A stretch of 37,621 nt of DNA from Gammaproteobacteria bacterium (GTDB lineage Bacteria > Pseudomonadota > Gammaproteobacteria > SZUA-229): positions 1 through 37,621 of the forward strand of contig WFOC01000056.1 of assembly GCA_015488295.1 (NCBI GenBank). The letters are read 5' to 3'. Below, in pieces: positions 16,541 to 23,336 of this stretch (position 1 is the stretch's first letter; the number at the start of each line of letters is the position of its first letter). Both the position numbers and the translations under genes were made by a program. The notes beneath the pieces are model-generated. The model had not been told where the DNA came from. It did no database searches and worked only from the letters and a program-made list of their open reading frames with translations.

Positions 16541-17167
16541 ATGATGAATAAATTAATGCAAACAACGGTTTTTGGTCTTTGTGTTTTTATGTTGTCGCCG
16601 TCAGTGCTGGCTGATAATAAAGCGCTGGAACGTGCTCAGTTTATGCTGCGCCAGATTAATTCGCAGAAAGTCCTTTTGGAGCAGCGGAATGCCAGTTTAA
16701 AGGCAGAGCTTGAAACCCTGAAAAAAGAGTCGGCGAAGCAGATCAAAAAAGAAAAAGCGGGCAATAAAAAACTGGGGCAGGCTGCCAAAAAGAAAGACAG
16801 GTATATTCTCAAACTGAAAGAAAAACTCAGACAGACCATGATTGCTTTGCGACAGTCAGAATCAGAACGCTTGCAGGCGAATAATATCGGACGCTCGCTT
16901 GATACCGAACTCAAACGCTGTGTTGGCAATAACCATCAACTGGTTTCGATGAATGAAAAACTGGTTGATAACTACAGTAAAAAAAGCTGCTGGGATTCTA
17001 TTCTGCAAGACGAACCGTTCACCGGCATCAATCAGGTGAAAGTTGAAAACATTCTTCAGGAATACCATTTTCAAAATGAAGACCTGAAGGTTAAACAGGA
17101 TACGGTGTACCAGCAGAGTGGTGGTTCTGCCAGCGTGGTGCCTGAGAAGGAAGAAACGGGTAGCTAG
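16541..17167 (+). CDS. Secreted coiled-coil protein of unknown function, last gene of the TPS-ExbBD operon
   Basis: I do not recognise a named family. ATGs at 16541 and 16544 and a GTG at 16532 are all possible starts; none has a strong ribosome binding site. A signal peptide (VFGLCVFMLSPSVLA, cut before DNKALERA) predicts a periplasmic protein of about 185 residues. Residues 25-115 form a Lys/Glu-rich coiled coil (LLEQRNASLKAELETLKKES; LKLKEKLRQTMIALRQSESE). The C-terminal part has two cysteines, in KRCVGNN and KSCWDSIL, that could form a disulfide, then GINQVKVENILQEYHFQNED and a polar tail. It follows the porin gene by about 20 bases and is the last + strand gene before a change of strand. 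A periplasmic spacer or chaperone role is only a guess. Confidence 0.8.
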   Translation: MMNKLMQTTVFGLCVFMLSPSVLADNKALERAQFMLRQINSQKVLLEQRNASLKAELETLKKESAKQIKKEKAGNKKLGQAAKKKDRYILKLKEKLRQTMIALRQSESERLQANNIGRSLDTELKRCVGNNHQLVSMNEKLVDNYSKKSCWDSILQDEPFTGINQVKVENILQEYHFQNEDLKVKQDTVYQQSGGSASVVPEKEETGS

Positions 17168-17219
17168 AACCTGTTGTTTGGATGCAGGTTTATCTGAAAG
17201 TGTTTCAACAGCCTTTCAG
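17168..17219. other. Two short stem-loops between convergent genes
   Basis: Just after the coiled-coil gene, AACCTG (17168-17173) pairs with CAGGTT (17185-17190), and CTGAAAG (17194-17200) pairs with CTTTCAG (17213-17219). The second stem overlaps the stop of the - strand gene that ends at 17205. Neither is followed by a clear T-run, so a rho-independent terminator is not shown. They may mark the end of the long + strand transcript. Confidence 0.35.
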
Positions 17220-17882
17220 GCCACGGATTAACTGAGCATGCGGCGATGATGCATCATCATAACCGGGTGCGCAGCTTATATCAGCCATCTGGTAATCTTT
17301 GATGGTGTAAACCCTGGGGTTTTTAGCATTTGCGTTAAACAGATCCTGCTGTGATGAACCGTCCGGCAGAAATTCAGAGCCATCACTTTCTCCCGTGTTT
17401 TGATCAGAAAATGTTTTTGATGTTTTACGGCTGGCAGTGAGCAGGTTTTGTGAGCTTGATGAATGATAAAAGCCTGAATCAGCTGCTGCATGGTTTAAGC
17501 TCGTTGTAATCATGAATGTTTCTGCTGTTTGATCTTTTTTTTCTTCCTTAAAATAACGGACTTGCTCGTTGTAAGTTGAAGCTTGTGTGTCTGGGTAGGT
17601 GGCGGGTGATGAAAAAGATGAATGACGCAGTACGGTGTTTTTTTCATCTATATGTTTTTTGCGACTGATCGCTGACATCTCCGGCACGTTGTTGTACTCG
17701 GTGCTGTTGATGGTTCTGTTTTCATCAGTATCGGTGTTTTTGAAAGTGAGTAGTGACGATGATGCTGTTACATGATTCTCGGCAACAGCATTGTTTAATG
17801 TGTGGCGGTGATAAAAAAAGCCGCTATAAGCAACGCTGAATATACTTGTATAGATAATGATTTTCAGGTGTTTCTCGTTCAT
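17205..17882 (-). CDS. Hypothetical membrane-anchored, Ser/Thr/Asn-rich protein
   Basis: This is a 225-residue open frame that I do not recognise. It starts MNEKHLKIII and has one hydrophobic segment (IIIYTSIFSVAYSGFFY), probably an uncleaved anchor or signal. The rest is polar and low in complexity, rich in Ser, Thr, Asn, Asp and Lys. It ends in a two-cysteine tail (ISCAPGYDD, then RGLKGC). No good Shine-Dalgarno precedes the ATG. The length and lack of an overlapping better frame support a real gene, but its composition looks weakly constrained. It converges on the operon above and is divergent from the PilZ-like gene at 18050. An extracytoplasmic location is the only inference I would make. 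Confidence 0.5.
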   Translation of the reverse strand: MNEKHLKIIIYTSIFSVAYSGFFYHRHTLNNAVAENHVTASSSLLTFKNTDTDENRTINSTEYNNVPEMSAISRKKHIDEKNTVLRHSSFSSPATYPDTQASTYNEQVRYFKEEKKDQTAETFMITTSLNHAAADSGFYHSSSSQNLLTASRKTSKTFSDQNTGESDGSEFLPDGSSQQDLFNANAKNPRVYTIKDYQMADISCAPGYDDASSPHAQLIRGLKGC

Positions 17883-18049
17883 GCCATATATTTTGCACAG
17901 AAGATGTATCAGCGATACTACATTTATATGACATATTTATTACTGCCTGTTTTTGCATTGTCATTAATGTTTCATGAAACTGTCAATTTTTCTAAACCTG
18001 ATTGTTTGATGATGAGCATGTGTTATTAACTTAATTAAAGGTGAATGCG

Positions 18050-18439
18050 ATGGCTGGCACAGCGAGTGAATTTTGTGATTATAACGAGTCAAATAATATG
18101 GATCTTTTTTCTGCCTGGCTGTTTGGAAAGATAAATGCAAACTGCATATTATCTGATCTAAGCCGCTGCGGTTGTGCGGTGCTTATACCAAAAAAGCAGT
18201 CTGCACCGTCCGGCATTTTTAATCTGCTTATCATGTCGCCTGATGACGATGAGCGTTTGCATACCGTGTTAAAGGCAGAGCAGCGCTGGGAAGATGTGGA
18301 TTATTCTGCCACGCACAAAAAAATTGGCATCAAGTTTCGTGAACTTGAACATGACCGGTTACTTGAGATAAATGTTCTGTCTCAGTATTTCAAACTGTCT
18401 GCAAATGCCGCAATAAAATGCAGTTTGTTAAAGCGCTGA
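18050..18439 (+). CDS. PilZ-domain-like protein
   Basis: This is a 129-residue protein. I chose the ATG at 18050 because AAAGG lies about eight bases upstream, rather than the GTG at 18041. The segment CILSDLSRCGCAVLIPKKQS fits the (D/N)xSxxG motif of PilZ domains, which bind cyclic di-GMP, and LKAEQRWEDVDYSATHKKIG then IKFRELEHDRLLEINVLSQY fits the later strands and C-terminal helix. The upstream RxxxR motif of canonical binders is not evident, so c-di-GMP binding is uncertain. It stands alone on the + strand near the adhesin-like operon, which would suit a biofilm-linked role, but nothing in the sequence proves that link. Confidence 0.65.
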   Translation: MAGTASEFCDYNESNNMDLFSAWLFGKINANCILSDLSRCGCAVLIPKKQSAPSGIFNLLIMSPDDDERLHTVLKAEQRWEDVDYSATHKKIGIKFRELEHDRLLEINVLSQYFKLSANAAIKCSLLKR

Positions 18440-18463
18440 TTTTTTTATCAGAACATTGCAGGG

Positions 18464-18742
18464 CTATTTGTTTTTTTCATTGCCCAGTGCTTCATCAGTG
18501 ATTATTTTGTAGTAGTGGAATATTCGTGACAGTAGTGGTTCATATTCCGGGTGTCTCTCCAGAAATGGCAGCAGTGACCTGGCATCGTGTACAGCCATGC
18601 TAAGGTATGCCAGCTCGAATTCACTGAGTTTTCTGCCTTCGTCAAGGCGCTGCTTTATCTTGATCATTCTTGGCAATCGCTGTTTTTCGAATCGTTCCAG
18701 TATGACCTGGATAATGCCGGTGTCGTCGGTCGGTGTACTCAT
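18464..18742 (-). CDS. Small hypothetical cytoplasmic protein
   Basis: This is a 92-residue soluble, helix-rich protein that I cannot assign. It starts at the ATG at 18742 (MSTPTDDTGIIQVILERFEK), with an AGG about ten bases upstream; an upstream TTG at 18757 would add five residues. Features include a basic helix (RFEKQRLPRMIKIKQRLDEG) and a central helix (LSEFELAYLSMAVHDARSLL) followed by a His/Glu/Tyr-rich end. There is no membrane segment or cysteine. It lies 19 bases downstream of the membrane-protein gene at 18762-19412 on the same strand, so the two are probably co-transcribed. Confidence 0.7.
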   Translation of the reverse strand: MSTPTDDTGIIQVILERFEKQRLPRMIKIKQRLDEGRKLSEFELAYLSMAVHDARSLLPFLERHPEYEPLLSRIFHYYKIITDEALGNEKNK

Positions 18743-18761
18743 ACTATTCGCCTGCAAAGCT

Positions 18762-19412
18762 TTATTGTGTTGCTACCATTCCTGTTGATTGTGCCAGTAA
18801 TCCCATTGCCATCATCAACCAGAAGATAATGCCAGAAACAATTAACAGGTAATTCCATATGCTGTATTTGTGGTTTAAATACCCCAGTATGTCATTGTTG
18901 ATGCGATTGACCGTGGCCTGTACTTTAACCAGTGGGTAAGTGCTCAATAAAAAAAGAATTACTGATGTGATGATAACTTTATTGCTGCTCATGTCTGCCA
19001 GCAAGCCACTGTTCATTGAGATTCGATCAAGAATGTTGCTGACAATGACAGCGCCGACAAAGGCCGTGGCGAGCATGTTTGCGTTAAATTGATGTTTCTT
19101 TTCCAGGAGCCTGGCTTTTTCATTGATATGCCTGAACAGGGAATGTGTAAAAAATATTGAAAACATGGCGCGCAGGAAAGGTGAGATTTTTTTATTCATC
19201 CTTGCCTGCTGTAACTGCCAGTTTTTATAGAACCAGTAGAACCCGTATAAACCAAAACTCAGTATATAAAGAGTGATGAGTTTGCCTTCGGAAACAGGAA
19301 AAAACACTGGTGTGTTTTCATTATTGCCGCCAGTCTCAAACTCCGCCAGTAATGCCTTCTTTTCATCGGCAGATGGCTGAGTGATTTGGTGTTCAGTGCC
19401 GGATTCGTTCAT
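18762..19412 (-). CDS. Multi-pass inner-membrane protein, DUF4234-like
   Basis: This is a 216-residue protein with a polar N-terminus of about 40 residues followed by at least four hydrophobic segments: KLITLYILSFGLYGFYWFYK, NMLATAFVGAVIVSNIL, VIITSVILFLLSTYPLV and YLLIVSGIIFWLMMAMGLLA. The pattern of FGLYGFYWFYKNWQ followed by a basic cytoplasmic stretch resembles DUF4234-type proteins, whose function is unknown. The ATG at 19412 is preceded by GAGAG at about eight bases. The small gene at 18742-18464 follows closely on the same strand. The family call is tentative; the membrane location is well supported. Confidence 0.7.
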   Translation of the reverse strand: MNESGTEHQITQPSADEKKALLAEFETGGNNENTPVFFPVSEGKLITLYILSFGLYGFYWFYKNWQLQQARMNKKISPFLRAMFSIFFTHSLFRHINEKARLLEKKHQFNANMLATAFVGAVIVSNILDRISMNSGLLADMSSNKVIITSVILFLLSTYPLVKVQATVNRINNDILGYLNHKYSIWNYLLIVSGIIFWLMMAMGLLAQSTGMVATQ

Positions 19413-19565
19413 GAATAAGCTCTCGTGCAGCCTGCTGACATGTTAAATAAAACATTTGTGCCGATTCTAGCGCAGTTTTTTGCAGGTATGATTCTATTTC
19501 TTATAAGCTATTGATTAAACTTTCAACTGTGTGATACTTTGAATTCATAGTGACAAGGTATTAAC

Positions 19566-20048
19566 GTGAATTCAATAAACATTAATGTAACACAGCAGCA
19601 GCTTCGTCTGTTGGACGAAGACGGAAATTTGCTTCAGCAATACCCGGTTTCAACCTCGAAATATGGCACCGGCTGCGAAAACGGCAGCAAGAAAACACCG
19701 CTGGGCCTGCACCGTATCAAGAATAAACTGGGCGGTGCGATGCCGGTTAATGAGGTTTATATCGGCCGTGTGCCGCATGGCAATCTGGAAGAGTGTCAGC
19801 AGCGTGGTGTCGAGCTGCCTGATGATGTCATTATGAGTCGCATTCTGTGGCTGGAAGGTATGGAGCCGGGACGGAATCAGGGCGGCTATGTTGATACCTA
19901 TCAACGTTATATTTATATTCACGGCACCAACCATGAAGACAGCATCGGTACGCCGTCTTCCATCGGCTGTATTCGAATGCGTAACGATGATGTGGTCGAC
20001 CTGTTTCGTCAGGTCGAGATTGGCAGTGAAGTACTCATTGAAGAGTAG
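19566..20048 (+). CDS. L,D-transpeptidase (YkuD-fold) family protein without signal peptide
   Basis: This is a 160-residue YkuD-fold protein. It starts with GTG, seven bases after AAGG, and the first residues (MNSININVTQQQLRLLDEDG) already form the first strand, so no signal peptide is present. Known YkuD enzymes act on periplasmic peptidoglycan. The active-site region is IHGTNHEDSIGTPSSIGCIR: His119 and nucleophile Cys135 are present, but the usual SHGC motif reads SIGC, with Ile133 replacing the second conserved His. The rest of the fold is intact (KKTPLGLHRI, DVVDLFRQVEIGSEVLI). It lies 26 bases upstream of metZ. It could be an exported variant, a cytoplasmic protein of altered activity, or a cross-linking enzyme that tolerates the change. 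Confidence 0.85.
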   Translation: MNSININVTQQQLRLLDEDGNLLQQYPVSTSKYGTGCENGSKKTPLGLHRIKNKLGGAMPVNEVYIGRVPHGNLEECQQRGVELPDDVIMSRILWLEGMEPGRNQGGYVDTYQRYIYIHGTNHEDSIGTPSSIGCIRMRNDDVVDLFRQVEIGSEVLIEE

Positions 20049-20074
20049 TGTTAAAAAGAGTAATTAAAGGTTAG

Positions 20075-21274
20075 ATGATGACAAATAAAGAAAAAAAGGT
20101 AGACACATCCGGCTGCGGTTTTGCCACGCGTGCCGTGCGCGAAGGTCAGGTGCGCACGCATGAGAATGAACACGGTGAACCGATTTTCCCCACCTCCAGT
20201 TATGTGTTCGCCTCGGCAGAAGAAGCAGCGGCAAGATTCTCCGGTGAAATTCCGGGCAATATTTATTCGCGTTTTACCAACCCGACAGTAAGAACCTTTG
20301 AGCAGCGACTGGCTTCGCTGGAAATGACGGAGTGTTGTGTGGCGACGGCTTCCGGTATGTCGGCAATTACCGCGACAATTTTTGGCCTGCTGAAAACCGG
20401 CGATCACATTGTTTCATCGCGCAGTATTTTTGGCACCACTACCGTGCTGCTGACCAACATTGTCGCTAAAATGGGTATTGCGACCACCTTTGTTGAGCTG
20501 TCAGATCTATCTGCCTGGGAAAAAGCGATTACACCGGAAACAAAACTGCTGTTTCTGGAAACACCCTCCAACCCGCTGACCGAACTGGTCGACATTGCGG
20601 CGCTGGCCGAGATTGCACATAAACACGGTTGCCTGCTGGCGGTGGATAACTGCCTGTGTACACCGGCGCTGCAGCAACCGATACTGCTGGGTGCGGATAT
20701 TGTTATTCACTCAGCAACAAAATACATTGATGGTCAGGGACGCTGCATGGGTGGCGCAGTGTGTGGCAGTCACGATGTTGTCGGTGAAGGCGTGTTCGGA
20801 TTTTTACGCAGCGCCGGGCCGACCATGAGCACCTTCAATGCCTGGGTGTTTCTTAAAGGGCTGGAAACATTAAAGCTGCGTATGCAGGCACATTCGGCCG
20901 CTGCGCTGGAGCTGGCCGAGTGGCTGGAAAAACAGCCGGAAGTAAAAAGAGTGTTTTATCCCGGTCTGCAAAGTCACCCGCAACATGCTTTGGCGAAGAC
21001 GCAACAATCAGGTTTTGGTGGTCTGCTGTCATTCGAACTGAACGGTGGTCAGGAAGAAGGCTGGCGCTTGATCGATGCCACTAAACTGCTTTCAATCACA
21101 GCGAATCTGGGTGACACCAAATCCACCATCACCCATCCGGGCACCACCACGCATGGTCGGCTGACACCGGAGCAACGTGATGAAGCGGGCATCTCTGATG
21201 GCCTGATTCGCATTGCGGTTGGCCTGGAAGATATTGAAGATATCAAGGCTGATCTGTTGCGTGGTATGCGTTAG
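20075..21274 (+). CDS. metZ: O-succinylhomoserine sulfhydrylase MetZ
   Basis: This is a PLP-dependent enzyme of the Cys/Met metabolism family. It converts O-succinylhomoserine and sulfide to homocysteine, the direct sulfhydrylation route to methionine. The 399-residue length is typical. Key features are the substrate loop YSRFTNPTVRTFEQRLASLE, the PLP-phosphate region ATASGMSAIT, LFLETPSNPLTELVDI, the cofactor aspartate in LLAVDNCLCTP, and Lys216 in HSATKYIDGQGR, which forms the Schiff base. The C-terminal TANLGDTKSTITHPGTTTHG fits the family. AAAGG precedes the ATG at 20075. MetZ is favoured over MetB or MetC by overall resemblance, including the FATRAVREGQVR N-terminus. The L,D-transpeptidase gene is directly upstream and may share its transcript. 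Confidence 0.93.
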   Translation: MMTNKEKKVDTSGCGFATRAVREGQVRTHENEHGEPIFPTSSYVFASAEEAAARFSGEIPGNIYSRFTNPTVRTFEQRLASLEMTECCVATASGMSAITATIFGLLKTGDHIVSSRSIFGTTTVLLTNIVAKMGIATTFVELSDLSAWEKAITPETKLLFLETPSNPLTELVDIAALAEIAHKHGCLLAVDNCLCTPALQQPILLGADIVIHSATKYIDGQGRCMGGAVCGSHDVVGEGVFGFLRSAGPTMSTFNAWVFLKGLETLKLRMQAHSAAALELAEWLEKQPEVKRVFYPGLQSHPQHALAKTQQSGFGGLLSFELNGGQEEGWRLIDATKLLSITANLGDTKSTITHPGTTTHGRLTPEQRDEAGISDGLIRIAVGLEDIEDIKADLLRGMR

Positions 21275-21325
21275 TAAAATATTTTCCACAAATTAATGCA
21301 AATAAAAAAACTTGAAAGCTTTTTG

Positions 21326-21385
21326 TCCACAGATAAACACAGATAAAAATTTTTTGATTTTAAAAAATCTGTGTGTATCTGTGGA
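21326..21385. repeat. 19-bp near-perfect inverted repeat (TCCACAGAT type)
   Basis: The left arm 21326-21344 (TCCACAGATAAACACAGAT) matches the reverse complement of the right arm 21367-21385 at 18 of 19 positions, around an AT-rich loop of 22 bases with T/A runs. Transcribed RNA would fold into a strong hairpin, which may end metZ transcription, though the following T-run is 8 bases away. The core TCCACAGAT recurs at 24617-24625, between proS and the transglycosylase gene, so it may be a dispersed intergenic element. Confidence 0.75.
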
Positions 21386-21432
21386 TTGATAGTTTTTTTA
21401 TTTTTGTTTTTGACTTAACATCAGTAAGTTTT

Positions 21433-21501
21433 GTAGGCCGGGCATTGCCCGCCGGCCTTTAAAACTTTTAACTATGTTTTGTCGGGCAGTGCCCGACCTA
21501 C
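21433..21501. repeat. REPIN-like palindromic element, copy 1
   Basis: The element is bounded by GTAGG and CCTAC. It contains two GC-rich palindromes, CGGGCATTGCCCG near the left end and GTCGGGCAGTGCCCGAC near the right, around about 25 bases of AT-rich spacer. This is the architecture of paired inverted REP sequences mobilised by RAYT transposases in other bacteria. A related element is at 29912-29989. No RAYT gene lies in the window. The right end is only 15 bases from the glycerate kinase start. Confidence 0.75.
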
Positions 21502-21516
21502 GCCTAAAACATTTGA

Positions 21517-22728
21517 ATGACTGAACTTACCGCACGCGAACTACTGGTTATGCTGTACGACACCGCACTGGATGCAGTTGATGGTCGTTATCTGGTCAGC
21601 CAGTGGTTGCGCCAGGACAAAAATAAAAAAACCTTCACTCATTGCATCGCCATCGGCAAGGCGGCGGCAGCGATGTTGCAAGGTGCGTTTGATGGTGTGC
21701 CGGGTCTGAAAAAATCGTTGTTGATCTGCCCGCCATCGAAGCTCACCCGGCAACTAAAAAGAAACAAAAATCTTATCTGTGTCGCCTCCTCGCACCCGAT
21801 ACCGGATGAACGCTCTATTGAAGCGGGCAAAATTCTGGTCAATTTTCTGCATGATTTGAATGAGGATGATGAGATCCTGTTTCTGATTTCTGGCGGTACC
21901 TCATCATTGGTTGAAATGCCACTGGATAATATCGATCTTGAACAATTGCAGCAGATCAACCGCTACCTGCTTGCCAGCGGCAAAGATATTCAGCAGATCA
22001 ATGCCTGGCGGCAGCAGTTTTCAAAAATCAAAGGTGGCGGTTTGTTGCACAGCATCAAAGCGTCTTGTGTTACGCAATTGTTACTCTCGGATGTAAAAGG
22101 TGACCAGCCGGAATTTATTGGCTCGGGTCTGCTGGTCAACAGCAAGGTTTTGCCTGAAGCCGATTCGTTTTTGCGCAACTTGTGTACAGCAGAAAAGAAA
22201 CAGGTTGCCGCTGTTTCTGTCGATACACACATCATCGGTAATATTGAGCTTGCTAAACAGGCAGCGCATGATGCTGCACAGAGAGAAGGTCTGGACAGTT
22301 TTATTCATGAAGAATTTCTTGAAGGTGATGCCTGTGAGGTGGCTGATGCGCTTTATGAAAAACTGTGTGATGCTCCGCCGGGTGTTCATATCTGGGGTGG
22401 TGAAACCACGGTTTTCCTGCCAGACAAGCCCGGCATCGGTGGCCGTAATCTGACGCTGGCACTGGCTTTTGCCAAACATCTGGTTGATGTTCCCGGTTTG
22501 CATTTGCTGGCAGCAGGCACTGATGGGGTTGATGGTAACTCAGATTTTGCTGGTGCAACGGTTTCAAAATATACAGCGTTAAATGCCGGCAAGATGGGTT
22601 TTGATATGCAGCAGGAAATTGAAAAAGCCAATGCCGGCATTGTGTTAATGGCGACCAATGATCTGGTGCAGGGTTCGCACAGTAATACCAATGTGATGGA
22701 TATTGTTATCGCCTACAAGGTGGAATAG
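21517..22728 (+). CDS. Glycerate 2-kinase (DUF4147/MOFRL family)
   Basis: This is a 403-residue protein of the glycerate 2-kinase family, which phosphorylates D-glycerate to 2-phosphoglycerate in the cytoplasm. The N-terminal DUF4147 domain has AIGKAAAAM, ASSHPIPDERSIEAG, FLISGGTSSLVEMP, INAWRQQFSKIKGGGLLHSI and LLSDVKGDQPEFIGSG. The C-terminal MOFRL domain has WGGETTVFLPDKPGIGGRNL and AAGTDGVDGNSDFAGA. The ATG at 21517 has no evident Shine-Dalgarno and sits 15 bases after a palindromic repeat, so its promoter must lie in or before repeat DNA. It converges on the DUF2892 gene at 22734 with only five bases between stops. No other glyoxylate or serine-cycle gene is nearby, so the pathway cannot be fixed. 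Confidence 0.9.
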   Translation: MTELTARELLVMLYDTALDAVDGRYLVSQWLRQDKNKKTFTHCIAIGKAAAAMLQGAFDGVPGLKKSLLICPPSKLTRQLKRNKNLICVASSHPIPDERSIEAGKILVNFLHDLNEDDEILFLISGGTSSLVEMPLDNIDLEQLQQINRYLLASGKDIQQINAWRQQFSKIKGGGLLHSIKASCVTQLLLSDVKGDQPEFIGSGLLVNSKVLPEADSFLRNLCTAEKKQVAAVSVDTHIIGNIELAKQAAHDAAQREGLDSFIHEEFLEGDACEVADALYEKLCDAPPGVHIWGGETTVFLPDKPGIGGRNLTLALAFAKHLVDVPGLHLLAAGTDGVDGNSDFAGATVSKYTALNAGKMGFDMQQEIEKANAGIVLMATNDLVQGSHSNTNVMDIVIAYKVE

Positions 22729-22733
22729 TTCGT

Positions 22734-22961
22734 TTATTTTTTTTCGTTGTGTGGCTTATGGCCAAAGCCGAAAACCGCGTAGATCGGGCAGAAAGCAGAG
22801 ATACCGGAGAGCAGAGGAATCAATCCCAGCCAGCCGAATTTCCACAGGTGCATCCATTCGAAACTCAGTAGTGAAGTTTGTGGCCCTAACCAGGCGAGAG
22901 CGATAAGAATGAGCCCGATCAGAACCCGCAAAAACTGGCCAATACCACTTACGTTACACAT
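22734..22961 (-). CDS. DUF2892 (YgaP-type) small membrane protein, paralog A
   Basis: This is a 75-residue protein starting MCNVSGIGQFLRVLIGLILI. Two membrane segments (LRVLIGLILIALAWLGP; FGWLGLIPLLSGISAFCPIY) form the hairpin of DUF2892 proteins, the same fold as the membrane part of E. coli YgaP. The AFCPIYAVFG stretch carries the conserved CPxY-type motif. It resembles the gene at 23054-23254 but has its own promoter-like region. DUF2892 proteins are often near sulfur-transfer or redox genes; no rhodanese domain is fused here. Its function is unknown. Confidence 0.87.
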   Translation of the reverse strand: MCNVSGIGQFLRVLIGLILIALAWLGPQTSLLSFEWMHLWKFGWLGLIPLLSGISAFCPIYAVFGFGHKPHNEKK

Positions 22962-22992
22962 CTAACACACGCTACAGCTGAAAATCTTAATG

Positions 22993-23040
22993 TAACGCGA
23001 TTATATTATATTTATAGAAAGTCGTCCGTGACAATATCAA
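22993..23040 (-). promoter_or_regulatory. Putative activated promoter and 13-bp operator of DUF2892 paralog A
   Basis: Reading the - strand, TTGATATTGTCAC (23040-23028) lies upstream of a -10 hexamer TATAAT (23005-23000). The operator centre is 34 bases above the end of the -10, which puts it near -41 from a start at about 22993. This is the class II activator position used by CRP and FNR. The same layout occurs before paralog B. An alternative TATAAT is at 23010-23005. No good -35 is seen, as expected for an activator-dependent promoter. Confidence 0.5.
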
Positions 23041-23053
23041 AAATTCCTGAAAA

Positions 23054-23254
23054 TTATTTTTCTGAGCAGGTCTTCAGGCCAAAAATTTTGTAAGCAGGAC
23101 AAAATTTAAAAGTGCCTGTTGCCAGAGGAATAATGCCAACCCAGCCCCAGAGAACATTGCTGCCGATTATCTGATCACCAAAAAATACCAGGCTGATTAA
23201 TGAAAGGCCCACAATAATACGAATAATACGATCAATACCACCAACGTTACACAT
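23054..23254 (-). CDS. DUF2892 (YgaP-type) small membrane protein, paralog B
   Basis: This 66-residue protein starts MCNVGGIDRIIRIIVGLSLI and clearly resembles paralog A in its N-terminus, its two hydrophobic segments (RIIVGLSLISLVFFGDQII; WGWVGIIPLATGTFKFCPAY) and the FCPAYKIFG motif. GGAG lies about nine bases before the ATG. It lies between the Crp/Fnr regulator gene and paralog A, with separate 80-90 base leaders before each, so the two DUF2892 genes are probably transcribed as separate units. Membrane location is secure; function is unknown. Confidence 0.87.
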   Translation of the reverse strand: MCNVGGIDRIIRIIVGLSLISLVFFGDQIIGSNVLWGWVGIIPLATGTFKFCPAYKIFGLKTCSEK

Positions 23255-23281
23255 AACGAATACTCCAGTCAGATTTAAGAT

Positions 23282-23329
23282 GCGGTTGATACTAATGATT
23301 CTGAGTCAAAGAGTCAGTGACATAGTCAC
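23282..23329 (-). promoter_or_regulatory. Putative activated promoter and 13-bp palindromic operator of DUF2892 paralog B
   Basis: The - strand carries GTGACTATGTCAC (23329-23317), a perfect 5-bp inverted repeat with a 3-base centre, above a -10-like TAGTAT (23294-23289). The distance from operator centre to the end of the -10 is 34 bases, identical to paralog A. The half-site GTGA is what CRP-type recognition helices read, and a Crp/Fnr-family gene is directly upstream. The GTGA-N5-TCAC spacing is one base shorter than the canonical N6. Confidence 0.5.
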
Positions 23330-23336
23330 ATTCGTG

